The notes under the pieces: generated by a model
What the model was told of the DNA's origin: nothing
Seen by the model: the letters and a program-made list of their open reading frames with translations, nothing else
The model's database searches: none
Part shown: in pieces, positions 17,653-26,413 of the stretch
Layout of the letters: each line of letters begins with the position of its first letter
Position numbering within the stretch: the stretch's first letter is position 1
Translations under genes and position numbers: made by a program
Assembly (NCBI RefSeq): GCF_000725495.1
Contig: NZ_JNZD01000002.1
Location: 358,263-422,262, forward strand
Direction of reading: 5' to 3'
DNA from: Streptomyces aureus
Lineage (GTDB): Bacteria; Actinomycetota; Actinomycetes; Streptomycetales; Streptomycetaceae
Length of the DNA: 64,000 nucleotides

Positions 17653-20214
17653 TCACTCGGTGGCGATCGCCCGCAGCACGTCCAGGCGCGCCGCCCGCCG
17701 TGCCGGACGCAGTCCGGCGAGTACTCCGGCGGCGAGGCCCACCAGTGCCACCACCGCGAGCCGCAGCGGCGGCACCGCGAAGGCGAACGCGCTGTCCGAC
17801 GCGCCGTCGGAGGCCTCGACGAGCACCCAGCCGAGGAAGGCACCGAGGGCGAGTCCGCCCGCCGTGCCGAAGGCGGCGACGAGCACCGACTCCCAGCGCA
17901 CCATGGCGCGCAGCTGCCCCCGGGTCTGTCCGACGGCCCGCAGCAGCCCGAGTTCCCGGGTGCGTTCGTGGACCGCGAGCGTGAGCGTGTTGGCGATGCC
18001 CAGCAGCGCGATGAGCACCGCGAGCGCCAGCAGCGCGTAGACCAGGGTCAGCATCATGTCGATGCCGGCCGCCGAGGACTGCGCGTACTCGACGCGGGTC
18101 TGTACCTCGGGGCTGCCGTACCGGTCGGCGACCTTCCGCACCGCGGCCTTGCCCTCGGCCGTGCTCACCCCCTCCCGCAGGGAGACGGCGACGAGCGTGT
18201 CGGCGTCCTGGGTGCGGTGCGGGGCCCAGGCGGCGCGGCTGATGACGTAGTCGCCCACGAGCTCCGACCGGCCGTAGAGGGCGCGGACGGTGAAGTCCGC
18301 CGACCGCCCGTCGGTGAAGGCGAGGCGGGCCGTGTCACCGGTCGTCAGATGCCGCCGTGCGGCCTCGTCGCGGGTGATCGCGATGCCGTCGGTGCCGAGG
18401 CCGCTCAGCGACCCCTGGACGTGTCCGAGGTCGAAGACCTTGCCCAGCGTGACCGGATCGGTGACCGTCAGGGCGCGGCCCTCGCCGTCGACCTCGGCGA
18501 CGCCCTTGCCCAGCCCCACGGCGTAGTGGACCGCCGGGTCGCGGGCGATGGCGGGAGCCAGCCGGGGGCTGAGTCCGCTGCCGCCCGCCCCGAACGACGG
18601 TGTGCTGACGGCGACGTCACCGGCGAAGGAGCGTGAGACGGTCTGGTCCATGGTGGCCTTGAGCGAGGCTCCGAAGACCGTGAACAATGACACGACGGCG
18701 ACGCCGATCATCAGGGCACCCGCGGTGGCGGCGGTCCGCCTGGGGCTGCGCAGCGCGTTGCGCCGGGCGAGTGAACCCGTGACACCGCGCAGCCGGCCGA
18801 GCGGCGCGCCGAGGACCCGTACGGCCGTCGTGGACGCCACCGGGCCGAGGACGACGAAGGCGGCCAGGGCCAGCACTCCGCCGAGTCCGGCCAGCCACAG
18901 CGACGGACTCAGCAGGACACCGGTCAGGGTGACGCCCAGCGCCAGGGCGGCCAGTCCCCCGCCGGCCGCGGCCCGGAAGCGCGAGGCACCGGACTCGTCG
19001 ACCGCCGTCTCCCGCAGCGCGGCGAGCGGGGCGGTCCGTCCCGCGCGGGCCGCGGGCAGCAGGGCGGACCCGAGGCAGACGGCGACGCCGACGACCAGCG
19101 GCAGCAGCAGGGACAGACCGCTGATCACCAGGGCGCCGTCGGGGAAGGGGAATCCGATGGCCGGGAAGAGCGCCTGGAGTCCGGCGGCGACACCGATGCC
19201 GCCGAGGAGTCCGGCGGCCGAGGCGGTCAGGGCGACGACGGCCGCCTCGGCCAGGGTGGAGGCGGTCACCTGCCGGCGCGAGGCGCCGAGGGCGCGCAGC
19301 AGCGCGTTCTCCCGTGTGCGCTGGGCGACGACGATCGCGAAGGTGTTGTGGATGGAGAAGGTCGCCACCAGCAGCGCGATGCCGGAGAAGACGAGCAGGA
19401 GCGTGGTGAACAGCGTGAGGAAGGCGCCGGAGATCATGTCGGTGTTCTCCTGCGCGGACTCCTGTCCCGTGATGGCCTCGACTCCCTTGGGGAGGACGGG
19501 AGTCAGGGCGGCGACGAGTTCGTCCTGATCCACTCCCGGGCCCGCGCGCACCCGGATGCTCGCGGCCTGGCCGGGCTTCGCGGTCAGGTACTTCTCCGCG
19601 TCGGAGCGGGTCATGCCGGTGTACGTCACCTGGGCCATGCCGTCCGCGCCGCCGAAGGTCGCGAGGCCGACGACGGTCACCCGGACGGGGTCGGGTGTGC
19701 GCAGGACCGTGGTGTCGCCGATCTTCAGGTGGCCCTTCTTCGCCGCTCCCCTGTTGACGACGACCTCGCCGGGCTTCGCGGGGGCCCGGCCTTCGGCGAG
19801 CCGGTAGGCGTTGAGCTTCGGGTCGTCGATCCAGTTGCCGGCGAGGGTGGGCGGGCCCTGTCCTCCGACGGGCTTGCCGTCGGAGCCGACGAGCTGGCCC
19901 GCGCCCTGGATGTCGGGGGCCGCGGCGGCGACGGCGGGGACCCGCTCGATGGCCGCGACCAGGCCGGTGGCGACCGGGGCGCGGACGCCCTGGCCCTCCC
20001 CCGGCGCGGTGATGACACCGGCGCTGCGGACGACGGCGTCGGTCCCCTTCGTCGCGTCGCCGAACATCGTGTCGAAGCCGGCGCGCAGGGTGTCGCCCAT
20101 GACGAGGGTGCCGGCCAGGAAGGCGACGCCGAGGAACACGGCGAAGAAGGTCCCGGCGAAGCGGCGCTTGTGGCCGCGCAGCGAGGAGAGGCTGAGGCGC
20201 AGTGCGGCGTTCAT
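17653..20214 (-). CDS. FtsX/MacB-type ABC transporter permease
   Basis: An 853-residue permease with the duplicated FtsX arrangement. An N-terminal TM segment (LRGHKRRFAGTFFAVFLGVAFLAGT) and large extracytoplasmic domain are followed by a three-TM FtsX core (about 260-420) containing FSIHNTFAIVVAQRTRE. A second TM/periplasmic unit comes next, then a C-terminal FtsX core with GIANTLTLAVHERTRELGLLRA. This is the LolC/MacB-like class exporting hydrophobic compounds or peptides, or acting as a mechanotransmitter. ATG 20214 overlaps the ATPase stop by 4 bp (ATGA), so the pair is coupled. It is the last gene of a three-gene operon (SHOCT protein, ATPase, permease). Confidence 0.92.
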   Translation of the reverse strand: MNAALRLSLSSLRGHKRRFAGTFFAVFLGVAFLAGTLVMGDTLRAGFDTMFGDATKGTDAVVRSAGVITAPGEGQGVRAPVATGLVAAIERVPAVAAAAPDIQGAGQLVGSDGKPVGGQGPPTLAGNWIDDPKLNAYRLAEGRAPAKPGEVVVNRGAAKKGHLKIGDTTVLRTPDPVRVTVVGLATFGGADGMAQVTYTGMTRSDAEKYLTAKPGQAASIRVRAGPGVDQDELVAALTPVLPKGVEAITGQESAQENTDMISGAFLTLFTTLLLVFSGIALLVATFSIHNTFAIVVAQRTRENALLRALGASRRQVTASTLAEAAVVALTASAAGLLGGIGVAAGLQALFPAIGFPFPDGALVISGLSLLLPLVVGVAVCLGSALLPAARAGRTAPLAALRETAVDESGASRFRAAAGGGLAALALGVTLTGVLLSPSLWLAGLGGVLALAAFVVLGPVASTTAVRVLGAPLGRLRGVTGSLARRNALRSPRRTAATAGALMIGVAVVSLFTVFGASLKATMDQTVSRSFAGDVAVSTPSFGAGGSGLSPRLAPAIARDPAVHYAVGLGKGVAEVDGEGRALTVTDPVTLGKVFDLGHVQGSLSGLGTDGIAITRDEAARRHLTTGDTARLAFTDGRSADFTVRALYGRSELVGDYVISRAAWAPHRTQDADTLVAVSLREGVSTAEGKAAVRKVADRYGSPEVQTRVEYAQSSAAGIDMMLTLVYALLALAVLIALLGIANTLTLAVHERTRELGLLRAVGQTRGQLRAMVRWESVLVAAFGTAGGLALGAFLGWVLVEASDGASDSAFAFAVPPLRLAVVALVGLAAGVLAGLRPARRAARLDVLRAIATE

Positions 20215-20969
20215 ACGGGCGCGCCCTTGCCGTCGAAGGCCTTCATTCGGTCGAGGACCCGGTCGGCCGTCGGGTTCTCCATCCGGTCCACGAGGCGTCC
20301 GTCGGCGAGGAAGAGCACCTCGTCGGCGTGCGCGGCGGCGACGGGGTCGTGCGTGACCATGACGACCGTACGGTCCATGCGGCGCACCGCCCGGCCGAGG
20401 AGGCCGAGCACCTCCTGACCGGAGCGGGAGTCGAGGTTGCCGGTGGGTTCGTCGGCGAAGACGACGTCGGGTTCCCCGGCGAACGCCCGCGCCACGGCGA
20501 CGCGTTGCTGCTGTCCGCCGGACAGTTCGCCGGGCCGGTGGTGCAGCCGGTCGCGCAGTCCGACGACGTCCACGAGCGCGTCCGTCCAGGCGCGGGAGCC
20601 CTTCGTCCCGGCGAGGTCCATGGGCAGGGCGATGTTCTCGGCGACGGTGAGCGTCGGGATCAGGTTGAAGGCCTGGAAGACGAAGCCGATCCGGTCGCGG
20701 CGCAACAGGGTCAGCCGGCGGTCGTCGAGGGTGCCCAGTTCGGTGTCGCCGATGTACGCGGCGCCCGAGGTGAGGGTGTCGAGCCCGGCCGCGCAGTGCA
20801 TCAGGGTGGACTTTCCGGAACCCGAGGGCCCCATGATCGCGGTGAAGCGCCCGGCCGGGAAACCAACGCTCACCCCGTCCAGGGCCCGCACGGCGGTGTC
20901 GCCGGCGCCGTACACCTTCACGGCGTCGACGACCCGTGCCGCGTCCGGCCGGGCGGTGGTGGCCGTCAT
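20211..20969 (-). CDS. ABC transporter ATP-binding protein (LolD/MacB type)
   Basis: A 252-residue ATPase. Walker A GPSGSGKS (47-54), Q-loop in VFQAFNLIPTLT, signature LSGGQ (149-153), Walker B VVFADEPTGNLDS (about 169-181) and the switch His in VMVTHDPVAA are all present. The FNLIPTLTVAENIALP segment is typical of the subgroup pairing with FtsX-like permeases. The ATG at 20969 overlaps the upstream SHOCT gene's stop by 4 bp, and its own stop overlaps the permease start. No drug-resistance or regulator gene is included, but a TetR gene starts divergently 265 bp beyond the operon. Confidence 0.93.
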   Translation of the reverse strand: MTATTARPDAARVVDAVKVYGAGDTAVRALDGVSVGFPAGRFTAIMGPSGSGKSTLMHCAAGLDTLTSGAAYIGDTELGTLDDRRLTLLRRDRIGFVFQAFNLIPTLTVAENIALPMDLAGTKGSRAWTDALVDVVGLRDRLHHRPGELSGGQQQRVAVARAFAGEPDVVFADEPTGNLDSRSGQEVLGLLGRAVRRMDRTVVMVTHDPVAAAHADEVLFLADGRLVDRMENPTADRVLDRMKAFDGKGAPV

Positions 20970-21271
20970 GCCGCACCGCCCTTGCCCGTGCGGCCGAACT
21001 GCTCGTCGAGGACGGACAGTCGGCGCCAGTACTCGTCCTCGTCGATCTCGCCGGAGGCGAAGCGGCGGCCGAGCACGGCGATCGGCGAGTCGCCGGCCGG
21101 CAGGGAGCCGCCCGGTCCGTAGCCGCCCGGCGCCCGCCAGGGGCCACGGCGTCCGCGCCAGGCGGTGCGCCGCAGGACGGACACGACGCCGATCACGACG
21201 GCCGCCCAGATCAGCGGGAAGAACAGGATCCAGGGGCCGGGGCCGCCGTCCCAGTTCGCCAGGGTCTGCAT
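20966..21271 (-). CDS. SHOCT-domain membrane protein
   Basis: A 101-residue protein: one TM segment (about residues 13-32, PWILFFPLIWAAVVIGVVSVL), a basic Gly/Pro linker, and a C-terminal SHOCT domain (IAVLGRRFASGEIDEDEYWRRLSVLDEQF). SHOCT modules are short helical oligomerisation or regulatory elements. It is the first gene of the operon with the ABC transporter, overlapping the ATPase start by 4 bp, so it may help regulate or assemble the transporter. ATG 21271 is preceded by AGGAGATG-like sequence. Confidence 0.84.
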   Translation of the reverse strand: MQTLANWDGGPGPWILFFPLIWAAVVIGVVSVLRRTAWRGRRGPWRAPGGYGPGGSLPAGDSPIAVLGRRFASGEIDEDEYWRRLSVLDEQFGRTGKGGAA

Positions 21272-21506
21272 GTCGACTCATCTCCTCGGTGGAACCACGC
21301 GGTGCGCGGGATCTCGGTGATGGTTCGAGACTCGCCCCGGCAGGGGGTCCGCGTCGTCGTACGGCCAGCGGTCGTGCGCCTACCTCCCCGGGAGTACGCC
21401 GGGAGCACCGGACTGCTTCCCGCGGCCGCTTCCCGGGTTGGCTCCCGCGGCTTCCTCGGGCGGCTTCGCTCGGCGGCTTGCCTTGGTCGGGCGAGCCGCC
21501 ACCGCG

Positions 21507-21528
21507 CTGTACCTACTGGTATGTACAG
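21507..21528. promoter_or_regulatory. Probable TetR operator overlapping the TetR promoter
   Basis: CTGTACCTACTGGTATGTAC plus AG is a 22-bp imperfect palindrome (18 of 22 positions symmetrical) ending 7 bp before the TetR start at 21536. Size, symmetry and position fit an autoregulatory TetR-family operator. It overlaps an in-frame ATG at 21521, which argues that the true start is 21536. It may also control the SHOCT-ABC operon, whose start is 235 bp away on the other side. Confidence 0.65.
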
Positions 21529-21535
21529 TGGCTCC

Positions 21536-22117
21536 ATGAGCACTCCGGACCGGTTGATCGAAGCCACGCGCGCGTTGCTGTGGGAGCGCGGATACGTGGG
21601 CACCAGTCCCAAGGCGATCCTGGAGCGCGCGGGAGCTGGGCAGGGCAGCATGTACCACCACTTCAGCGGCAAGCCGGACCTGGCCCTCGCCGCGATCCGC
21701 CGCACCGCCGAGGAGCTGCGGGCCGCCCTCGAGGACGTCCTCGGCCCGCCCGGAACTCCGTACGAGCGCATCGAGGCGTATCTGCGCCGCGAGCGCGACG
21801 TCCTGCGCGGCTGCCCGGTCGGCCGGCTCACCATGGACCCGGACGTGATCGCGAGCGACGAACTGCGCGCGCCGGTCGACGAGATGCTCGCGTGGCTGCG
21901 CGGACGACTGGCCGCCGTCGTCGAAGAGGGCCGGGTACAGGGGCAGTTCGCGGCCTCGCTCGACAGCGGGCAGACCGCCGCGACGATCCTCGCGACCGTC
22001 CAGGGCGGTTACGTCCTCGCCCGCGCCTCCGGTTCACCGGCCGCCTTCGACGCGGCGGTCCGGGGCCTGCTCGCGCTGCTGTCGCCGGGCGACGCGCCGA
22101 AGGGAGGCCGGTCGTGA
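21536..22117 (+). CDS. TetR-family regulator
   Basis: A 193-residue repressor. The N-terminal helix-turn-helix (about residues 5-50) includes LLWERGYVGTSPKAILERAGAGQGSMYHHFSGKPDL, whose GSMYHHF recognition end is typical. The remaining helical domain is the ligand-binding part (residues 60-185) with no recognised subfamily beyond general similarity to the YxaF/LmrA-like group. ATG 21536 was chosen because the preceding operator would otherwise overlap the coding sequence. Its stop overlaps the GTG of the phosphotriesterase-like gene by 4 bp (GTGA), so the enzyme is cotranscribed and presumably under its control. Confidence 0.9.
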   Translation: MSTPDRLIEATRALLWERGYVGTSPKAILERAGAGQGSMYHHFSGKPDLALAAIRRTAEELRAALEDVLGPPGTPYERIEAYLRRERDVLRGCPVGRLTMDPDVIASDELRAPVDEMLAWLRGRLAAVVEEGRVQGQFAASLDSGQTAATILATVQGGYVLARASGSPAAFDAAVRGLLALLSPGDAPKGGRS

Positions 22118-23037
22118 CGTCTCCCCCGGCCCTGGTCCGCACCGTCCTCGGCGATGTGCGCCCCGAGGACCTCGGCGTGTGCGACGCGCACGACCACCTC
22201 TTCTTCGCCAGCCCCGTGCTCCCGGGCCAGGAGCTGTGCGACGCGGCCGCCGCGGCCGCCGAACTGACCGCGTTCCGCGAGCAGGGCGGGGGTTGCGTGG
22301 TCCAGTGGACTCCGTACGGTCTCGGCAGGCGCGCCGCGGACCTGCCGAGGATCTCCCGTGACACCGGGGTGCACGTCGTCGCGGCGACCGGACTGCACCA
22401 GGCGGCGCATTACGCACCCGAGTTGCCGGCCGAGCTGCGCAAGAGACCGGCCGAGGTCTTCGTCGCCGAGCTCACGACGGGCATCGGGACGACCGGGGTC
22501 CGGGCCGGGCTCATCAAGGTCGCCGGCGGCTTCCACGCCCTGGACGCGCACGCCCGCTGGACGATGACGGCCGCAGCCGAGGCCCACCACGCCACCGGGG
22601 CGCCGATCGCCGTGCACCTCGAGCTGGGCACCGGCGCGCTCGACGTACTCGACCTGCTGTGCGGCGAGTTGGGCGTGCCCGCGCACCGGGTGATCCTCGG
22701 GCACCTCAACCGGTCCCCGGACCCCGTGGTGCAGCGCGAGGCCGCCGCGTCCGGCGCCTATCTCGCCTTCGACGGCCCCTCACGCGCCCACCACGCCACC
22801 GACTGGCGCATGCCCGAGGCGATGCGCGCACTCGCCGACGCCGGCTTCGGCGAGCGACTGCTGCTCGGCGGCGACACCACGACCGCGGCGGCCCGCTCGG
22901 TGGCCGGCGGGCCGGGGATGCCGTATCTGCTGCGCCGCGTCCGGCCGAGACTCGAACACGCCCTGGGCGAGCGGCTGGTGGCACGGATCCTCACCGAGAA
23001 CGCAGGCCGTGCCTTCGCGGTCGCCCGGCCCTCGTGA
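22114..23037 (+). CDS. Phosphotriesterase-family metal-dependent hydrolase
   Basis: A 307-residue amidohydrolase-superfamily protein with every metal position of the phosphotriesterase group. These are His26 and His28 in DAHDHLF, the carboxylated-lysine candidate Lys135 in LIKVAGG, His168 in VHLELGTG, His197 in LGHLNR and Asp254 in LGGDTT. Natural members act on lactones, acyl-homoserine lactones or phosphoesters, so substrate cannot be read from the motifs alone. Translation is coupled to TetR (4-bp overlap), suggesting the TetR ligand is its substrate or product. It is tail-to-tail with the ROK repressor, 3 bp away. Confidence 0.88.
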   Translation: MTSPPALVRTVLGDVRPEDLGVCDAHDHLFFASPVLPGQELCDAAAAAAELTAFREQGGGCVVQWTPYGLGRRAADLPRISRDTGVHVVAATGLHQAAHYAPELPAELRKRPAEVFVAELTTGIGTTGVRAGLIKVAGGFHALDAHARWTMTAAAEAHHATGAPIAVHLELGTGALDVLDLLCGELGVPAHRVILGHLNRSPDPVVQREAAASGAYLAFDGPSRAHHATDWRMPEAMRALADAGFGERLLLGGDTTTAAARSVAGGPGMPYLLRRVRPRLEHALGERLVARILTENAGRAFAVARPS

Positions 23038-23040
23038 GCG

Positions 23041-24279
23041 TCAGCCGGTCAATGCCCCGAGCGGATCGTCCAGTACCGGCTGCCAGGCCAACTCGGCCGC
23101 TCCGACCAGGCTGTTGTGGTCCAGGGTGCAGGCGAGGATCGGCACCCCGCCGCTGCGTCCCCACAGGCTGCGGTCGGCGACGACGGCCCGCAGCCGGTCC
23201 GGGTCGGCGTCCAGCAGGGCGCGGTGCAGCCCGCCGAGGATGATGCGGTCCGGGTTGAGGATGTTGACCAGGCCCGCAAGGCCGAGGCCGAGGCGGTCGA
23301 TCAGCGCCTCGATGGCCGTGCGCACGGCCGGATCGGCGCTCTCGTCGCGGATCAGTTCGTTGGACTGCTGGAGCAGCGACACCTCGGGGCCCGGGGTCCG
23401 GCCGGCCGCGGTCAGGAAGGCCAGCGGGTCGGCCTCGACGTCGAGGCAGCCGCGGCTTCCGCAGTGACAGGGGCGTCCCTCGGGATTGACCGTGAGGTGG
23501 CCGACTTCGAGGGCGAGCCCCGAACTGCCGGTGTGCAGACGGCCGTCGAGCACCAGCGCGCCGCCGACGCCCCGATGTCCGGTGGCCACGCACAGCAGGT
23601 CGCGGGCACCCCGGCCCGCTCCGTGCCGGTGCTCGGCGAGGGCCGCGAGGTTGACGTCGTTGGCGGCGAACGCCGGCCCGTCGATCCCGGCCGCGCGTAC
23701 CCGCTCGGCGAAGATCTCCCGGACGGGTGAGCCGGCGGGCCAGGCCAGGTGCAGGGGATTGAGCGCCAGCCCCTCGGGCTCGGCGACGGCCGACGGGACC
23801 GCGAGCCCGGCACCCACACAGCGGCGCCCGGTCTCCCGGAGCAGTTCCGCGCCCGCGTCGACCACCGAGCCGAGCACCTTCGCGGGGTCGGCGTCGACGG
23901 TCTCGCAGCCGGGCGCGGTCGCGACGATCCGGCCGCCGAGACCGACCAGCGCGGCCCGGAAGCCGTCGGCGTGCACCTGCGCCGCCAGCGCGACGGGCCC
24001 GTCGTCGGCGACCTCCAGCCGGTGCGAGGGCCGCCCCTGGGAACCGGCGGCGGCGCCCGGCCGCGCGTCGACCCTGATCAGCCCGAGGGCCTCCAGTTCG
24101 GCGGCCACCGCACCCGCCGTCGCCCGGGTGACGCCCAGCTCGGCGGTCAGTACGGCACGTGTCGGCGCCCGGCCGGTGTGCACCAGTTCCAGCGCCGGTC
24201 CGAGCGCTCCGCGCCCCCGGTCGAGCCGTGTCCGCGTGCTGCCATCCCCCGCCGTCCGGGGGCCCGCCTTGCCGTTCAT
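23041..24279 (-). CDS. ROK-family transcriptional repressor (NagC/XylR-like)
   Basis: A 412-residue protein. The N-terminal winged helix-turn-helix (about residues 25-75; LELVHTGRAPTRAVLTAELG, VTRATAGAVAAELEALGLI) is followed by a ROK domain. The ROK domain has GAGLAVPSAV, NDVNLAALAEHRHGAGRG, the zinc motif CHCGSRGCLDVE and LGLGLAGLVNILNPDRIILGG. The catalytic aspartate region is less conserved than in kinases of this family, so a regulator rather than a sugar kinase is likely. I start at ATG 24279 with GGGAGGA eight bases upstream. It is convergent with the phosphotriesterase gene; no sugar operon adjoins. Confidence 0.9.
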   Translation of the reverse strand: MNGKAGPRTAGDGSTRTRLDRGRGALGPALELVHTGRAPTRAVLTAELGVTRATAGAVAAELEALGLIRVDARPGAAAGSQGRPSHRLEVADDGPVALAAQVHADGFRAALVGLGGRIVATAPGCETVDADPAKVLGSVVDAGAELLRETGRRCVGAGLAVPSAVAEPEGLALNPLHLAWPAGSPVREIFAERVRAAGIDGPAFAANDVNLAALAEHRHGAGRGARDLLCVATGHRGVGGALVLDGRLHTGSSGLALEVGHLTVNPEGRPCHCGSRGCLDVEADPLAFLTAAGRTPGPEVSLLQQSNELIRDESADPAVRTAIEALIDRLGLGLAGLVNILNPDRIILGGLHRALLDADPDRLRAVVADRSLWGRSGGVPILACTLDHNSLVGAAELAWQPVLDDPLGALTG

Positions 24280-24359
24280 GAAGGCGATCCTCCCATGATC
24301 CGCTCGCGCGGGGCCCGCCCGGTCACGGCGCCACCGCCCGGCCGTGGGAGCGCTTGCCC

Positions 24360-25043
24360 CTACGGTGCCGCCCCGGGCGGGAAGCCGCCGGCCCGGAGCG
24401 TGAGGTTCAGCCGCCCGGTCAGCCCCAACTCCGGGGGCGCCGTGCCCGCGTACACCTTCGGGACCCCGTGGTACGCGAGCCGTGACGGGCCCCCGAACAC
24501 GAAGAGGTCGCCGCTGCGCAGCTCGACGTCGGTGTAGGGCCGGGTGCGGGTCTCCGTGTTGCCGAACCGGAAGACACAGGTGTCGCCCAGGCTCAGCGAC
24601 ACGACCGGCGCGTCGCACGATTCGTCGCTGTCCCGATGCATGCCCATGCGGGCGTCGCCGTCGTAGAAGTTGATCAGGGCGATGTCGTACGCGGCGGACG
24701 CCCCTGCGGCGAGGGCCTCGGCTCCGAGGGCGTCCGTGACAGCTTCCCGGGCCAGCCCGGCGAGTCGGTCGGGGAAGGGCTTCACCGGCGATCCGTCGCC
24801 GTCGACCACGGTCCGCGCGTAGCCGTACGGATACCAGTGCCAGCCGAGACACACCTGCCGCGCGGTCATCGTCCCGCCGCCGGGGGTGTGGACCGTGCGC
24901 AGGCCCGCGGGCGGGCGGGCCCAGTCGCGGCAGGCCTGAAGGAGCCGCCGCTGGCGTCCCGCGTCCAGCCAGTCGGGCAGGTGCACGGCACCGGGCGCCA
25001 CCACCGTCCTGCCGCGCGGGAACAGCTCCGCGTCCATCGACAT
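24360..25043 (-). CDS. alkB: AlkB-type 2-oxoglutarate/Fe(II) dioxygenase
   Basis: A 227-residue enzyme that oxidatively removes alkyl lesions such as 1-methyladenine and 3-methylcytosine from DNA or RNA. The iron ligands are visible as His136 and Asp138 in MGMHRDSDE and His192 in YHGVPKV; Arg211 and Arg217 in RLNLTLR fit the 2-oxoglutarate and substrate Arg pair. The nucleotide-recognition lid region contains WHWYPYGY. I start at ATG 25043; ATG 25037 is also possible. It is divergent from rlmG, with 52 bp between the starts. Confidence 0.9.
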   Translation of the reverse strand: MSMDAELFPRGRTVVAPGAVHLPDWLDAGRQRRLLQACRDWARPPAGLRTVHTPGGGTMTARQVCLGWHWYPYGYARTVVDGDGSPVKPFPDRLAGLAREAVTDALGAEALAAGASAAYDIALINFYDGDARMGMHRDSDESCDAPVVSLSLGDTCVFRFGNTETRTRPYTDVELRSGDLFVFGGPSRLAYHGVPKVYAGTAPPELGLTGRLNLTLRAGGFPPGAAP

Positions 25044-25095
25044 GCCCCCATCCTCGCGCACCCGGGGCGGCCGGGTCCCTTAGCCTTGAGCCACC

Positions 25096-26250
25096 ATGAA
25101 CGACCGGATGACGACACCCTGGGGCGAGTACGAGCTCGCCCGCTTTCCCGAGGACCCCCGCGACCGGCTGCGGGCCTGGGACGCCGCCGACTCGTATCTG
25201 CTGCGGCACCTGGCGGAGAGCGAGATCCCGCTGACGGGTTCCGTCGTGATCGTCGGCGACCGGTGGGGCGCGCTCACCACGGCCCTCGCCGAGCGGCGGC
25301 CGACGCAGATCACCGACTCCCATCTGGCGCGGGAGGCGACCCGCGCCAACCTGGAGCGGGCCGGGGCCGACCCGTCCGGACCGCGGCTCCTGACGACCCA
25401 GGACCCGCCCCCCGAGCGGATCGACGTCCTACTCGTGCGGGTGCCGAAGAGCCTCGCCCTGCTGGAGGACCAGCTGCACCGGCTGGCGCCCGGCGTGCAC
25501 GAGGGGACGGTCGTCGTCGGCACCGGGATGGTCAAGGAGATCCACACCTCGACGCTGCACCTGTTCGAGCGCATCCTCGGTCCGACCCGTACGTCGCTGG
25601 CCGAGAAGAAGGCCCGGCTGATCTTCTGCACCCCGCTCCAGGGGATCGCCCGGAAGTCCAACCCCTGGCCTTACAGCTACCGCCTGCCGGACGACGTCGG
25701 CCCGGTGTCCGGCCGCACCGTCGTCAACCACGCGGGCGTCTTCTGCGCCGACCGCCTCGACATCGGCACCCGCTTCTTCCTGTCGCACCTGCCGCGCAGC
25801 CGGGGCGCCGAGCGGGTCGTGGACCTGGGCTGCGGCAACGGTGTGCTCGGCACCGCCGTGGCGCTGGCCAATCCCGAGGCCGAGGTGCTCTTCGCGGACG
25901 AGTCCTACCAGGCGGTGGCCTCGGCGGAGGCGACGTACCGGGCGAACGCCGACGGGAGGGCCGAGTTCCGGGTCGCCGACGGACTGGAGGGCGTCCCGTC
26001 CGGCAGCGTCGACCTCGTCCTGAACAATCCCCCGTTCCACTCCCACCAGGCGACGACGGACACGACCGCCTGGCGGATGTTCTCCGACGCGCGGCGCACG
26101 CTGCGGCCGGGCGGCGAGCTGTGGGTCATCGGCAACCGTCACCTGGGCTATCACCTGAAGCTGCGACGCCTCTTCGGCAACAGCGAACTGGTCGCCGGTG
26201 ACGCCAAGTTCGTGATCCTCCGGGCCGTGAAGAAGGACACCGGACGGTAG
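25096..26250 (+). CDS. rlmG: 23S rRNA m2G1835-type methyltransferase (RlmG/RsmC family)
   Basis: A 384-residue SAM-dependent RNA methyltransferase with the RlmG/RsmC tandem-domain layout. The degenerate N-terminal domain (about 1-200) binds no SAM. The C-terminal catalytic domain has motif I VDLGCGNGVLG (about residues 243-252) and the amino-methyltransferase motif NNPPFHSHQ (310-318). It also has the family stretch RRTLRPGGELWVIGNRHLGYH, and KLRRLFGNSELVAGDAKFVIL closes the fold. The target, m2G in 23S rRNA, is inferred from the closest family. The start is ATG 25096; a TTAGCCT element 11-17 bases upstream and lack of a Shine-Dalgarno suggest a leaderless message. Confidence 0.85.
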   Translation: MNDRMTTPWGEYELARFPEDPRDRLRAWDAADSYLLRHLAESEIPLTGSVVIVGDRWGALTTALAERRPTQITDSHLAREATRANLERAGADPSGPRLLTTQDPPPERIDVLLVRVPKSLALLEDQLHRLAPGVHEGTVVVGTGMVKEIHTSTLHLFERILGPTRTSLAEKKARLIFCTPLQGIARKSNPWPYSYRLPDDVGPVSGRTVVNHAGVFCADRLDIGTRFFLSHLPRSRGAERVVDLGCGNGVLGTAVALANPEAEVLFADESYQAVASAEATYRANADGRAEFRVADGLEGVPSGSVDLVLNNPPFHSHQATTDTTAWRMFSDARRTLRPGGELWVIGNRHLGYHLKLRRLFGNSELVAGDAKFVILRAVKKDTGR

Positions 26251-26413
26251 GCCGGCGGCCCGGAACAGGAGGCCGGGCCGGCCCTCGCCGGGCTCGCGAG
26301 GGACGCCCAAACTCCGCACCACGGACAGAATTCCCTCACTTTTTGATCACCCCTGGACACCGGCGGATACGACCGTAGAGTGATGCCGATCACCACGGAC
26401 ACCAGGGGGAACC

